64,000 nt of DNA. Origin: Brevibacillus panacihumi W25 (GTDB lineage Bacteria > Bacillota > Bacilli > Brevibacillales > Brevibacillaceae). The notes under the pieces were generated by a model. That model was given only the letters and a program-made list of their open reading frames with translations, was not told where the DNA came from and did not search any database. How positions within the stretch are numbered: the stretch's first letter is position 1; each line of letters begins with the position of its first letter. The stretch lies in contig NZ_KI629787.1 of assembly GCF_000503775.1 (NCBI RefSeq), positions 352,001 to 416,000 of the forward strand, given 5' to 3'. Shown here piece after piece: positions 27,451 through 35,812 of the stretch. A program made the translations under genes and the position numbers.

Positions 27451-28248
27451 CTAGACAGATTTCTTAAGTGCCTTCTCTTTGTACGCTAATGGGCTTAGAT
27501 ATCCTAGTGTGGAATGAATCCTTGCTTCGTTAAACCATTTGACGTATGTTCCTAGCTCTTGCTTTAACTGAGATAGCGATTCAAATTTGCGATTTCTCAC
27601 GAACTCGGCTTTGATCAGCTTAAAGGTTGCCTCCGCAACTGCATTGTCATAGGGACAGCCTTTCATACTCAATGAACGCTTGATCTTGAACGTGTTGATC
27701 ACTTCATCAATCGTGAGATTTCTAAACTCACTGCCACGATCTGTGTGAAAAAGCTGGATTTGGCGTAGATCTCCTTTTACGCTTGCAAATGCTTGATAGA
27801 CTAGTGCGGCATCTTTAAATTTTCCGCAGCTGTAACCGATGATCTCCCGATTAAATAAGTCCACGAGCAAACAAATATAGTGCCATTTATTTGCGACCCG
27901 AACGTATGTCAAGTCACTCACAACGGCTTCCAGTGGTGCTTCTTTCGCAATCTCGCGATTCAGTTCGTTCTGGATCGGCGATTCGTTACATGACGACATA
28001 TGCGGTTTATACTGCGCCACTGTGTAGACCGAGACCAGGCCGTTTTTCTTCATCAGACGTCCAATGCGCCGTCTGGAAACCGTCATTCCCTCTTCTTGAA
28101 GTTTTGCTTTGATTTTCCTTGCTCCATACACGCGCTGATTCTCTTCAAAAATACGGATAATTGCTTGTTCTACTTCATCATTGACAGATGATTGCTCATT
28201 ACTCTCGTAGTAGTAGGTACTCCTATTGACCTGAAGGATCTTGCACAT
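27451..28248 (-). CDS. IS3-family transposase OrfB of the nested element
   Basis: 265 residues from the annotated ATG. DDE core: VSDLTYVRV (first Asp), LFHTDRGSEF (second Asp), YDNAVAEATFKLIKAE (Glu), then the FNEARIHSTLGYLSP box. HTH_21 part: RVYGARKIKAKLQEEG. The functional product probably begins in OrfA and reaches this frame by -1 frameshifting across the 42-bp gap, since the frame is open upstream of this ATG. Confidence 0.93.
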   Translation of the reverse strand: MCKILQVNRSTYYYESNEQSSVNDEVEQAIIRIFEENQRVYGARKIKAKLQEEGMTVSRRRIGRLMKKNGLVSVYTVAQYKPHMSSCNESPIQNELNREIAKEAPLEAVVSDLTYVRVANKWHYICLLVDLFNREIIGYSCGKFKDAALVYQAFASVKGDLRQIQLFHTDRGSEFRNLTIDEVINTFKIKRSLSMKGCPYDNAVAEATFKLIKAEFVRNRKFESLSQLKQELGTYVKWFNEARIHSTLGYLSPLAYKEKALKKSV

Positions 28249-28289
28249 GGCCGATATGGGATACTTATGAGCGTTTTGCTGGATTACCG

Positions 28290-28574
28290 TTAATTTCGTC
28301 CGAAGATCAGCGCTGCTTGCTTTAAAATATCGTTTTCCATCTTCAACCGTTGGATTTCCTTACGCAGCGCTCTGAGTTCCTTTTCTTCCTCGGTTCGGTT
28401 GTCTTTTTCTTTGAAAGAACCTGTTGTTCTACTCTGTTTGACCCAACGGTCAAACGCAGATGCACTCAGATCATATTCTCTCAAAATATCTGCACGCGGT
28501 TTCCCATTCTCGTAAAGTTGAACCATCTGCTGCTTGAACTCGTCTGTAAATGACCGACGCTCACGTTTCTGCAT
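28290..28574 (-). CDS. IS3-family transposase OrfA of the nested element
   Basis: 94 residues. RRSFTDEFKQQMVQLYENGK, a helix-turn-helix with YDLSASAFDRWV, and a coiled coil RALRKEIQRLKMENDILKQA. Typical OrfA of the IS150-like part of IS3. Confidence 0.93.
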   Translation of the reverse strand: MQKRERRSFTDEFKQQMVQLYENGKPRADILREYDLSASAFDRWVKQSRTTGSFKEKDNRTEEEKELRALRKEIQRLKMENDILKQAALIFGRN

Positions 28575-28665
28575 GACATTCTCTCCGTTCCTTGTCGATT
28601 TGATTTCAATCTACTAGACCTTAAGAGAATTGTCCAATTCAGTGTAGCCGATCCAACTTGCCTCC

Positions 28666-28760
28666 TTCTTCAATTCTTGGGGAGTCTAGGACGGGACAAG
28701 TCTAGCGTCCAGGAGTACGCTTGACCTTGTCCCGTCATCTTTTTCAGCGAGTTTGAAGAA
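28666..28760. other. second, covarying copy of the IS left-end hairpin
   Basis: Outer arms TTCTTCAA (28666-28673) and TTTGAAGAA (28752-28760); inner arms GACGGGACAAG (28690-28700) and CTTGTCCCGTC (28726-28736), perfect over 11 bp. The 25-nt interior TCTAGCGTCCAGGAG...CTTGAC matches the 17692-17716 interior, although the arms differ in sequence. Confidence 0.8.
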
Positions 28761-28849
28761 AGAAATGCTGTGCCATTTCATGGTCACTTTATACCTTAAC
28801 AACATATGACTTTAACCATATTTTTGCCACAGTGGCAAGGTTATGCTTT

Positions 28850-28886
28850 AAAAAACTTTAGGCGAACATATGCTTTAAAGTTTTTT
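28850..28886. terminator. possible bidirectional terminator
   Basis: AAAAAACTTTA (28850-28860) and TAAAGTTTTTT (28876-28886) form an 11-bp AT-rich stem with A and T runs on the two sides. Confidence 0.5.
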
Positions 28887-29269
28887 ATTTATTTATATTC
28901 GAGCATAGCTTTCAATGCAAATAAGTTCTACAAGCTGAATAAAGACTCGAGTCTAACCTAGAAGTACTGAAGCAATTAAAGTGACAGGTTGATAAACTGG
29001 AAAAAGAATCCCTTAAAGAGTTAGTCACAAAAAAGGTTTTTACCCTGTCGAGGTGCGGCTGGCGAGCTATTTGTGTCGGTGTCCACTTACGATACGGATG
29101 CCGAACTGAAAGAGCCACTGAACAAAGCGACCTTGATAAATAGAGAGAATTTGCTACCAGCTATCGTCATCTCAATCGGTTACTACAGCAGTTTTTATAC
29201 GGAGGTAGGAACGCTATAAAAAAACCAGTCGATACACATAAATCATGTGCCCGCCTGGTTTCATCACGT
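28887..29269. other. degraded region without a supportable gene
   Basis: Short open stretches exist on the plus strand (for example AELKEPLNKATLINREN near 29100-29160), but all are broken by stops and lack starts. I see no recognisable family. Confidence 0.35.
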
Positions 29270-29947
29270 TTACAAAGCTGTATTCGCTACAAGCTCTGCG
29301 AGCCGCTCCTTTATATTCCCCGTACAAACTCCCCCATGATACGCGACGACCGTCTCGATATCCAAATCCGCAAGCTTGGCGATCGACTGCAGCGCAGACG
29401 CTTTGTCCGGGGTAAAAGCGGGATTGAATGTCATGAGCAGTCCGTCTTGTGCCGTGAGCGCATCACCTGCGATCAACGTCTTGCTGGGAAGATGATACAA
29501 GGACACATGATCCGGGGAGTGGCCTGGGGTATAGACGACACGGATTCCGCCGCAGTCGGGCAACAGATCTCCATCGGTCAGGGCATGGTCGACATTGACA
29601 GGTGTAGCGAAACTGCCGCTTTTGATCAATGGAATCTGTCCAGCAAGGTAAGGAACGGCTGCTTCGTGTGCCAGCACCTGGATGTTCCCCTCAAAGGCAT
29701 CGACGATTTCCGGGAGACTGCCGATATGATCCCGGTCTTGATGGGTAATAATGATTTTCTTCAGTTGTGAAAAGGGAATGCCTTCTTCTGCGAGAACAGC
29801 CTTGATCAGCTCCAGCTGTCCCGGGATGCCCGTGTCTACCAGGATGGCTCCTTCCTCATCCCACAGCACCGCCGTGTGAACCACGAACAAACCGTCATCG
29901 ACTTTCATCTCCAGCTTGATCACTTTGATTCCTTCCCTAGTCTCCAA
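29270..29947 (-). CDS. MBL-fold metallo-hydrolase
   Basis: 225 residues from a TTG at 29947, chosen for the GGAGGT ribosome site 7 bp upstream; a longer frame to 30034 has none. Metal site: ITHQDRDHIG (an HxDxDH variant of HxHxDH), the later TPGHSPDHV histidine, GDAL aspartate and YHGG histidine. The domain covers nearly the whole protein, like YflN-type hydrolases of Bacillus. Substrate is unknown (thioesters, lactones and phosphoesters are all possible). It is convergent with nothing and divergent from the regulator at 30163. Confidence 0.85.
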   Translation of the reverse strand: METREGIKVIKLEMKVDDGLFVVHTAVLWDEEGAILVDTGIPGQLELIKAVLAEEGIPFSQLKKIIITHQDRDHIGSLPEIVDAFEGNIQVLAHEAAVPYLAGQIPLIKSGSFATPVNVDHALTDGDLLPDCGGIRVVYTPGHSPDHVSLYHLPSKTLIAGDALTAQDGLLMTFNPAFTPDKASALQSIAKLADLDIETVVAYHGGVCTGNIKERLAELVANTAL

Positions 29948-30162
29948 TACTGCCACCTCCATGGATCGGATAAAGACTTCATGTAAATTCCCTAAAAGGT
30001 GCCGAAAACTTTCTATCAATATGTCTTCCATCACAAAGAGCTTGAAAAAAATAGAACAACCCGCAATATACAGATCCCGGAAAAAAAGGATGACACACTA
30101 GCTTTCCTACTTCCAACATGTATACAATGTATTAAGAATCTTGGGGAAAGTAGGAAAACGGA

Positions 30163-31455
30163 ATGTATAGAATCGGTGTTGTCGGGCCGCATCTCTCGGT
30201 GGGTCGGATTCTGGATGTGGCGAAAGAATTTGAGCAGATGATGGAGTTTATTCCCTATCCGTACGAATCGTTTAAAAATACGCCCGAGATTGTTCTGGAG
30301 CATGACCATCATGTGGACGTGTGGCTCTTTTCGGCACAGATTCCGTACAGAATTGCCCGAAAGACGCTGGGATCGGATGAAAACATGATGCATATTCAAC
30401 ACTCGGAGGCCAGTCTGTATAAATGCTTTCTCAACATGGCCTGTGAGCTGGGGACCTATATGGATCGGGTAAGCATCGATGAGATTGACACCTCGGACCC
30501 GGAGGAAGCCATCTCGCAATTGGAGAACGTACCGAGCCAGATTTATATGAAACTATATGACGAAGAGACAGATCTGAAGGAATTGCTGCAATTCCATCTG
30601 GATCTCTGGAATGCTGGAAAGACGGACGGAGCGATTACCTGCTTTCAATTTGTCTACCAGTCGTTGCGTGAAGCGGGAGTGCCAACTTATTGGATTTCGC
30701 CGACCCGTATGGAGATTCGCAAGACGCTTCGGATTCTTGCGGAAAAGGTCAGGACCATCTATTTCAAGGATACGCAAATCGGCGTGGTGATCATGGAAAT
30801 CGAGCAGTTCGACAAGATTGCCCAAAAGGCGAAAAGCCCCTACCATCTCCAGTATCAGGAGCTGCGCTGGAAAGAGGCCCTGCTGCGGCTCTGCGAAAAG
30901 CTGGATGGCTCGCTGCTGGAAAAAGGATATGGCCGCTATGTGATCTTCAGTTCCCGCGGGGCGATTGAGAGAGAGCTGACAATGGTGCAAAACACGGTTT
31001 TCCAGCTATCACTGGAATCGGAAACGACTGCAGCGGTGGGCATCGGGTTTGGAGAGACGGTTTTTACGGCGGAGGTCAATGCTCGACAGGCGATCCAGTA
31101 CTCGAAGGAAAAGGCAGAACGAGGCATGATTATCGTGCAAGAAAATGGTACGATCAGCGAATCGGTCGGGAAGGAAGAGATTACGTACTCCTTCCGCATG
31201 GATGATAAGGATTTATTGGAGAAGCTGAAAAAAGGAAACATCAGCGTGAAAACCTATAACAAGATCGAAGCACTGATCCGCCGGATGGCCTGGAGTGATT
31301 TCACCATAAAAGACCTAGCCACCCACCTCTATCTGGACGAACGGAATGCGCGCAGGATTGTCGCTATGCTGTGCGAAGTGGAGCTGGCGGAATGCATCGG
31401 CGAGGAATCGAACTCAACACGGGGCCGTCCTAGTAAAATATATCGCTTGGTATAA
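30163..31455 (+). CDS. transcriptional regulator with degenerate GGDEF-like domain
   Basis: 430 residues. No N-terminal HTH is visible. Residues about 190 to 330 (IGVVIMEIEQFDKIAQKAKS, RYVIFSS, AAVGIGFGETVFTAEVNARQ, KAERGMIIV) have the strand and helix pattern of a GGDEF/cyclase-like domain but without the GGDEF signature. The C-terminal 70 residues (WSDFTIKDLATHLYLDERNA, RGRPSKIYRLV) look like a winged helix. The gene is followed by a terminator, a promoter and an amino-acid ABC transporter plus argH, so regulation of that unit is a reasonable inference. Confidence 0.65.
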   Translation: MYRIGVVGPHLSVGRILDVAKEFEQMMEFIPYPYESFKNTPEIVLEHDHHVDVWLFSAQIPYRIARKTLGSDENMMHIQHSEASLYKCFLNMACELGTYMDRVSIDEIDTSDPEEAISQLENVPSQIYMKLYDEETDLKELLQFHLDLWNAGKTDGAITCFQFVYQSLREAGVPTYWISPTRMEIRKTLRILAEKVRTIYFKDTQIGVVIMEIEQFDKIAQKAKSPYHLQYQELRWKEALLRLCEKLDGSLLEKGYGRYVIFSSRGAIERELTMVQNTVFQLSLESETTAAVGIGFGETVFTAEVNARQAIQYSKEKAERGMIIVQENGTISESVGKEEITYSFRMDDKDLLEKLKKGNISVKTYNKIEALIRRMAWSDFTIKDLATHLYLDERNARRIVAMLCEVELAECIGEESNSTRGRPSKIYRLV

Positions 31456-31488
31456 TCATTCGTTTCAATGAATGATTATTTTTTTTTA
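31452..31488 (+). terminator. terminator after the regulator
   Basis: ATAATCATTC and GAATGATTAT pair over 10 bp, followed by a run of T. Confidence 0.85.
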
Positions 31489-31507
31489 GATTCTTTGAAA
31501 AAATCCG

Positions 31508-31536
31508 TTGATATGTCAGAGTGATGCGAGTACAAT
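31508..31536 (+). promoter_or_regulatory. sigma-A promoter of the amino-acid transporter operon
   Basis: TTGATA (31508-31513), 17-bp spacer, TACAAT (31531-31536), about 137 bp before the binding-protein start. Confidence 0.65.
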
Positions 31537-31672
31537 CATTTACAGGGTATTTACCCTTAACTAACCCGAAAATAGGACATCTCGGGTTCAACAGCGGTGA
31601 CAGCTTTCGTAGTGCCAATTTTTGGCGTGTAGAAGTTGGACATACACAAGATTACTAAGGGGGAAGCGTTTG

Positions 31673-32500
31673 ATGAAAAAGGCAATAATCGTGATGTTAT
31701 CCTTTCTTCTAATGGCCGTAACAGGTTGTTCGCAACAAGCCGGTGCCGGACCGGAACAAAAGGCGCCATCGACCATTCAGAAGGTAAAAGACAAGAAGAA
31801 GCTTGTGGTGGGTACAGGTTCAGCCTATATGCCGTTTGAGATGAAGGACAAGCAGGGCAACTTTATCGGGTATGACATCGACATGATGACGGCATTGGGC
31901 AAAGCGCTTGGCGTTGAAGTGGAATTTAAGCAAATGAAATTCAGCGGGTTGATTCCAGCCCTGCAAACTGGCGATATCGACATGGCGGTTTCGGCGATGA
32001 CCATTCGCGGCGATCGCGCGCTTTCTGTCAGCTTCTCCAACCCGTACTATTCGACAGGACAGGTATTCATGGTGCCGAAAACGGACACGACTACCCAGTC
32101 CTGGCAAGATCTGGACAAGCCTGATAAAAAGATCGCCGTTTCCCAAGGGACTACAGGTGCGCTGTTAGCGAAGCAAATTTTCAAGCAAGCCAAAGTACTG
32201 GATTTCGAAGGCGTCCCTGCGGCTGCAATGGCAATGAATCAGGGACAAGCAGATGGTGTTGTCACAGAGGAAGTGGTTGTTCGTGAATATGAGCAAAACC
32301 CTTCTTTCCAGACAAGAGGGATTTACGACTTGATTTCTACTGACAATCTGGGAATTGCGGTTCCGCTCAACGACGTGGAAACGGTCCTCTGGATTAATTC
32401 CTTCCTCGCTTCCTACAAAGGCAGTCTGGAAGATCAAGCTTCCATTGAAAAATGGTTCCACTCCAGTGATTGGAGAAGCGAAGTAGAAAAGAAAGAGTAG
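31673..32500 (+). CDS. amino-acid ABC transporter substrate-binding lipoprotein
   Basis: 275 residues from the ATG at 31673 (AAGGGGGAA upstream). Signal peptide with lipobox LLMAVTGCSQQ, so anchored at the outer face of the membrane. SBP family 3 fold: VVGTGSAYMPFEMKDKQGNF, IGYDIDMM, GDIDMAVSAMTIRGDR and a closing QGQADGVVTEE. It feeds the permease at 32605 and ATPase at 33300. A polar amino acid is the expected ligand; argH in the operon hints at arginine, citrulline or argininosuccinate-related substrates, but this is inference. Confidence 0.92.
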   Translation: MKKAIIVMLSFLLMAVTGCSQQAGAGPEQKAPSTIQKVKDKKKLVVGTGSAYMPFEMKDKQGNFIGYDIDMMTALGKALGVEVEFKQMKFSGLIPALQTGDIDMAVSAMTIRGDRALSVSFSNPYYSTGQVFMVPKTDTTTQSWQDLDKPDKKIAVSQGTTGALLAKQIFKQAKVLDFEGVPAAAMAMNQGQADGVVTEEVVVREYEQNPSFQTRGIYDLISTDNLGIAVPLNDVETVLWINSFLASYKGSLEDQASIEKWFHSSDWRSEVEKKE

Positions 32501-32532
32501 CGGAAAAATGAACTAGCATCTCTTACAGGGCG

Positions 32533-32562
32533 GGAAGGGTCCATTATGGCTCTTCCTCTCTT
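32533..32562 (+). terminator. attenuator-like hairpin between binding protein and permease
   Basis: GGAAGGGTC and GGCTCTTCC pair over 9 bp (two wobbles), followed by a pyrimidine stretch. Such hairpins often lower expression of permease relative to binding protein. Confidence 0.5.
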
Positions 32563-32604
32563 ATTGTATGTTTTGGAAAATACCAAGGAAATGGGGGTAC
32601 ATTC

Positions 32605-33264
32605 ATGGGTTACCAAATGGAATGGGGCGTGATTGCGGACAATCTTCCTCTTTTCTGGGAAGGGCTGCTGATAACGCTGAAAATCTCAGCGATGGCGCTC
32701 ATCTTTAGTCTTCCAATCGGAATTGTGGCAGGCTTGTGCCGCATTTCCCGGAATCGGATTCTTTCCTTTATCGCCACTGCATATGTGGAATTGATTCGCG
32801 GGATTCCTCTTCTCGTGTTGCTGCTGTGGATTTTCTTTGTACTGGGGAGATTCTTGCGCATCGATTCGTTCTGGGCGGCTGTACTAGGCTTGGCTATCTT
32901 CTCGGGCGCATTTGTGGCTGAAATTATTCGGGCCGGTATTCAATCCGTTCCGCGTGGACAAATGGAAGCAGCCCGTTCGTCGGGGATGAGCTACGTGCAA
33001 GCTATGCGCCTGGTGATTCTTCCGCAGGCTTTCCGCAAGGTGCTGCCTCCGCTCGCATCCCAGTTTATCATCCTGATCAAGGATTCTTCGCTCGCCTCGG
33101 TCATTTCCGTCGTGGACTTGAGTCTGGTGGGGAACAATCTGGTGGCGACCACCTTCCGCGTGCTTGAAATCTGGACCTTCATCGCAGCTGTCTATTTCTG
33201 CATCACCTTTTCTCTCTCTCAAATCGTACGTTATTTGGAACGGAAATACCGCGTGCATGAATAG
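32605..33264 (+). CDS. amino-acid ABC transporter permease
   Basis: 219 residues with about five membrane helices. The EAA loop EAARSSGMSYVQAMRLVILP is typical of polar amino-acid permeases (HisM/GlnP type). GGGGG lies 8 bp before the ATG. It should homodimerise and pair with the ATPase just downstream. Confidence 0.93.
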   Translation: MGYQMEWGVIADNLPLFWEGLLITLKISAMALIFSLPIGIVAGLCRISRNRILSFIATAYVELIRGIPLLVLLLWIFFVLGRFLRIDSFWAAVLGLAIFSGAFVAEIIRAGIQSVPRGQMEAARSSGMSYVQAMRLVILPQAFRKVLPPLASQFIILIKDSSLASVISVVDLSLVGNNLVATTFRVLEIWTFIAAVYFCITFSLSQIVRYLERKYRVHE

Positions 33265-33299
33265 CAGTTTATCGTGACGAAAGGAGGAATCATACCGAC

Positions 33300-34028
33300 A
33301 TGATTTCGATTAAGAATGTGACGAAAAGCTATGGAACGTTAAAAGTACTTCATGATATCAATCTGGAAATTCCGCAATCGCAGGTGTTTGCCTTGATCGG
33401 CCCGAGCGGTGCGGGAAAAAGCACGCTGATCCGGACGATCAATGCGCTGGAGGACATTCAGGCGGGCGAGATTCTCGTAGATGGGACCTCCGTACACGAG
33501 AAAAAAACAGATATCAACAAGCTGAGAGCCGATATCGGCTTCGTGTTTCAGTCGTTTAACCTGTACCCTCATCTGACCGCACTGGAAAACGTAACCGTAG
33601 CTCCTATCAATGTAAAAGGGATTGGCAAAAAGGAAGCAGAGGAAAAAGGAAAAGAGCTTCTTTCCAGCCTTGGTTTGGGGGAGAAATTCGCCTCCTATCC
33701 CGGCCAGCTATCGGGTGGCCAGCAGCAACGGGTCGCGATTGCCCGTGCTTTGGCGATGGATCCAAAGGTCATGCTTTTTGACGAGCCTACCTCGGCCCTT
33801 GACCCGGAAATGGTAAAGGAAGTATTGGACGCGATCCGCAAGCTGGCAGGTACGGGGATGACCATGGCAGTTGTCACGCACGAGATGGGTTTTGCCAAGG
33901 AAATCTGCAATCAAATCGTCTTTATGGCGGAGGGAAGGATTGTCGAGGTAGCACCGCCCTCGGAGTTTTTCAGCAATCCAAAGACGGATCGGGCACAGGA
34001 TTTCTTGGGCAAGGTGCTGAATCACTAG
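33300..34028 (+). CDS. glnQ: amino-acid ABC transporter ATP-binding protein
   Basis: 242 residues: Walker A GPSGAGKST, Q loop FVFQSFNLYPH, signature LSGGQQQRVAIARAL, Walker B VMLFDEPTSALDP and H-loop VVTHEMGFA. AAAGGAGG precedes the ATG. GlnQ/ArtP-type polar amino-acid subfamily. Stop is 24 bp before argH, so one transcript is likely. Confidence 0.95.
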   Translation: MISIKNVTKSYGTLKVLHDINLEIPQSQVFALIGPSGAGKSTLIRTINALEDIQAGEILVDGTSVHEKKTDINKLRADIGFVFQSFNLYPHLTALENVTVAPINVKGIGKKEAEEKGKELLSSLGLGEKFASYPGQLSGGQQQRVAIARALAMDPKVMLFDEPTSALDPEMVKEVLDAIRKLAGTGMTMAVVTHEMGFAKEICNQIVFMAEGRIVEVAPPSEFFSNPKTDRAQDFLGKVLNH

Positions 34029-34052
34029 ACGAAAAATCAGGAGTGAACATAG

Positions 34053-35474
34053 ATGAAATTGTGGGGCGGACGTTTTACCAAACAAACGGACAAGCTCGTG
34101 GAAGAGTTCACGGCCTCTATTGGTTTTGATCAAAAGCTGGCAAGTGACGATATCCGCGGCTCGCTGGCTCACGTGAAGATGCTGGGTGCATGCGGCATTA
34201 TCCCGCAGGAGGATGCGGACAAGATCAGCGAAGGCTTGCGAAACATTTTGCAGGAAGTAAAAGCGGGCAGCTTTCAATTCTCAGTAGAGAATGAAGATGT
34301 TCACATGAACGTCGAGAAAGTTCTGATCGAGAAAATCGGACCGGTTGGCGGAAAGCTGCATACGGGACGATCTCGCAATGATCAGGTGGCAACCGACCTG
34401 CATCTCTATTTGCGCCGGGAAACAAAACAAATTATTGCTCACTTGGTCGACCTGCTGGATGCGCTGGTTGAGACTGCAGAGAAGAATTTCGACGTGATGA
34501 TTCCGGGCTATACCCATTTGCAGCGGGCTCAGCCAGTGCTGCTGGCGCATCATCTGCTCGCATACTTCGGGATGTTCTCCCGTGATGTGGAGCGTTTGCA
34601 GGATGGGTTGAAGCGGATTGATTCACTGCCGCTCGGTGCCGGAGCCCTGGCTGGTACGACGTTCCCCATCGATCGCGAATTGGTGGCAGCAGAACTCGGG
34701 TTTGCGCGAATTTATGAGAATTCGATGGACGCCGTCAGCGATCGGGACTTTATTGTGGAATTCCTGAGCGCCGCATCGCTTGTGATGATGCATCTATCTC
34801 GTTTTTGTGAAGAGATGGTGCTTTGGTCCTCCACAGAATTTGGTTTTGTGGAGCTGGATGATGCGTACTGTACAGGCTCCTCGATCATGCCGCAGAAAAA
34901 GAATCCGGATGTGGCGGAACTGCTGCGTGGGAAAACAGGACGCGTCTATGGCAACCTGATTGGTCTGTTGACCGTATTGAAAGGATTGCCGCTCGCCTAC
35001 AACAAAGACCTGCAGGAAGACAAGGAAGGCATGTTTGACACGGTGGATACGCTAAAAGGCTCCTTGCAGCTGTTTGCTGGAATGATCCGGACGATGGAAG
35101 TGCGCAAGGAACGTGTAGCTCAGGCACTGAAAGAGGATTTCTCCAACGCCACCGATCTGGCCGATTATCTGGTGCGCAAAGGCATGCCGTTCCGTCAGGC
35201 GCATGAAGTGATCGGAAAGCTGGTGCTGTATTGCATTTCCAATGGCAAATACCTGGCTGATCTTACGCTAGAGGAGTACAAGCAGCACAGTGCTAGCTTT
35301 GAGGAGGATCTCTACCAGACGATCGACATCCGTACGGTTGTGGATGCGCGCGATGTACTGGGGGGAACAGGCAGCAAGCAAGTAGAGCAGAGTATCCGTA
35401 AGGCCAAGGTTTGTATTGCGGAGCTGGAAAAGTGGACGGAAGAGGCTTTGCAGAAGGAAGAGGTTCGGTACTGA
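34053..35474 (+). CDS. argH: argininosuccinate lyase
   Basis: 473 residues, close to the usual 460. [10 protein letters not shown] start, [21 protein letters not shown]-type motif [11 protein letters not shown], and the fumarase/lyase signature [12 protein letters not shown] with the catalytic Ser. It splits argininosuccinate into arginine and fumarate in the cytoplasm. argG is not adjacent; instead it is the last gene of an amino-acid uptake operon, which is not the usual argGH or arg-operon context, so it could be a second copy with a salvage role. RBS AGGAGTG. Confidence 0.95.
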   Translation: MKLWGGRFTKQTDKLVEEFTASIGFDQKLASDDIRGSLAHVKMLGACGIIPQEDADKISEGLRNILQEVKAGSFQFSVENEDVHMNVEKVLIEKIGPVGGKLHTGRSRNDQVATDLHLYLRRETKQIIAHLVDLLDALVETAEKNFDVMIPGYTHLQRAQPVLLAHHLLAYFGMFSRDVERLQDGLKRIDSLPLGAGALAGTTFPIDRELVAAELGFARIYENSMDAVSDRDFIVEFLSAASLVMMHLSRFCEEMVLWSSTEFGFVELDDAYCTGSSIMPQKKNPDVAELLRGKTGRVYGNLIGLLTVLKGLPLAYNKDLQEDKEGMFDTVDTLKGSLQLFAGMIRTMEVRKERVAQALKEDFSNATDLADYLVRKGMPFRQAHEVIGKLVLYCISNGKYLADLTLEEYKQHSASFEEDLYQTIDIRTVVDARDVLGGTGSKQVEQSIRKAKVCIAELEKWTEEALQKEEVRY

Positions 35475-35485
35475 ATAGGAAGATT

Positions 35486-35520
35486 ATGCCCACGCTTTGA
35501 ACAAAGCGGGGCATTTTTTA
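35486..35520 (+). terminator. terminator after argH
   Basis: A 12-bp interrupted stem (ATGCC, CGCTTT pairing with AAAGCG, GGCAT) followed by TTTTTT. Confidence 0.9.
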
Positions 35521-35604
35521 TATGGCAGTGATGATGGGATTGCTCAAGGGAAAATTTACAAAATAATATTGAAAATGCATCAAAAAAATGGTATCAATAA
35601 GTGA

Positions 35605-35622
35605 GTTCAAAATAAATTGAAC
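35605..35622. promoter_or_regulatory. palindromic site GTTCAA-N6-TTGAAC, copy 1
   Basis: Perfect 6-bp inverted repeat with a 6-bp spacer, upstream of the decarboxylase gene. Same sequence and spacing as copy 2 at 35739, so probably an operator. Confidence 0.6.
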
Positions 35623-35738
35623 TAATAATCGATTCAAGAATAACGTAATGCATCGTCATACACATTTTTAACTTCGTTCAGATAATCAAACGAGGAAACC
35701 TTTATGGAAAGATCGAGATCGATTTGCTGCAGTACATG

Positions 35739-35756
35739 GTTCAAATTTTTTTGAAC
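35739..35756. promoter_or_regulatory. palindromic site GTTCAA-N6-TTGAAC, copy 2
   Basis: Identical half-sites and spacing to copy 1, 134 bp downstream of it and 57 bp before the decarboxylase start. The ArsR-family protein encoded in the same gene run (38743) is a candidate binder (inference). Confidence 0.6.
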
Positions 35757-35812
35757 TCCTGTGTCATGGATGAAGCTTACTGTTTTGATCCAATAAAGGA
35801 GATGATTATTTG

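Larger units (their letters stand above)
27433..28641 (-). mobile_element. second, unrelated IS3-family element
   Basis: About 1.2 kb, starting TGGATTGTCAA and ending TTGTCCAATTCA (TG...CA termini as in IS3). It carries OrfA and OrfB on the minus strand. No clear target duplication can be seen, perhaps because the flanks have diverged. Confidence 0.85.
27376..28790 (-). mobile_element. left end of a third IS3 copy, interrupted by another IS3 element
   Basis: 27376-27432 matches the left terminus of the element at 17577 (CGGTTTAACCCCTCAAAATT, then TTCTCCCTTA). After the nested element (27433-28641) the left-end sequence resumes at 28642 with the same two-tier hairpin design and decays by about 28790. 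The transposase genes and right end are gone. Confidence 0.75.

Noticed and set aside
33708..34277. A 189-codon minus-strand open frame over the ABC ATPase and argH start
   Set aside because: Both plus-strand genes have complete family motifs; the minus frame spans their junction and is a shadow.
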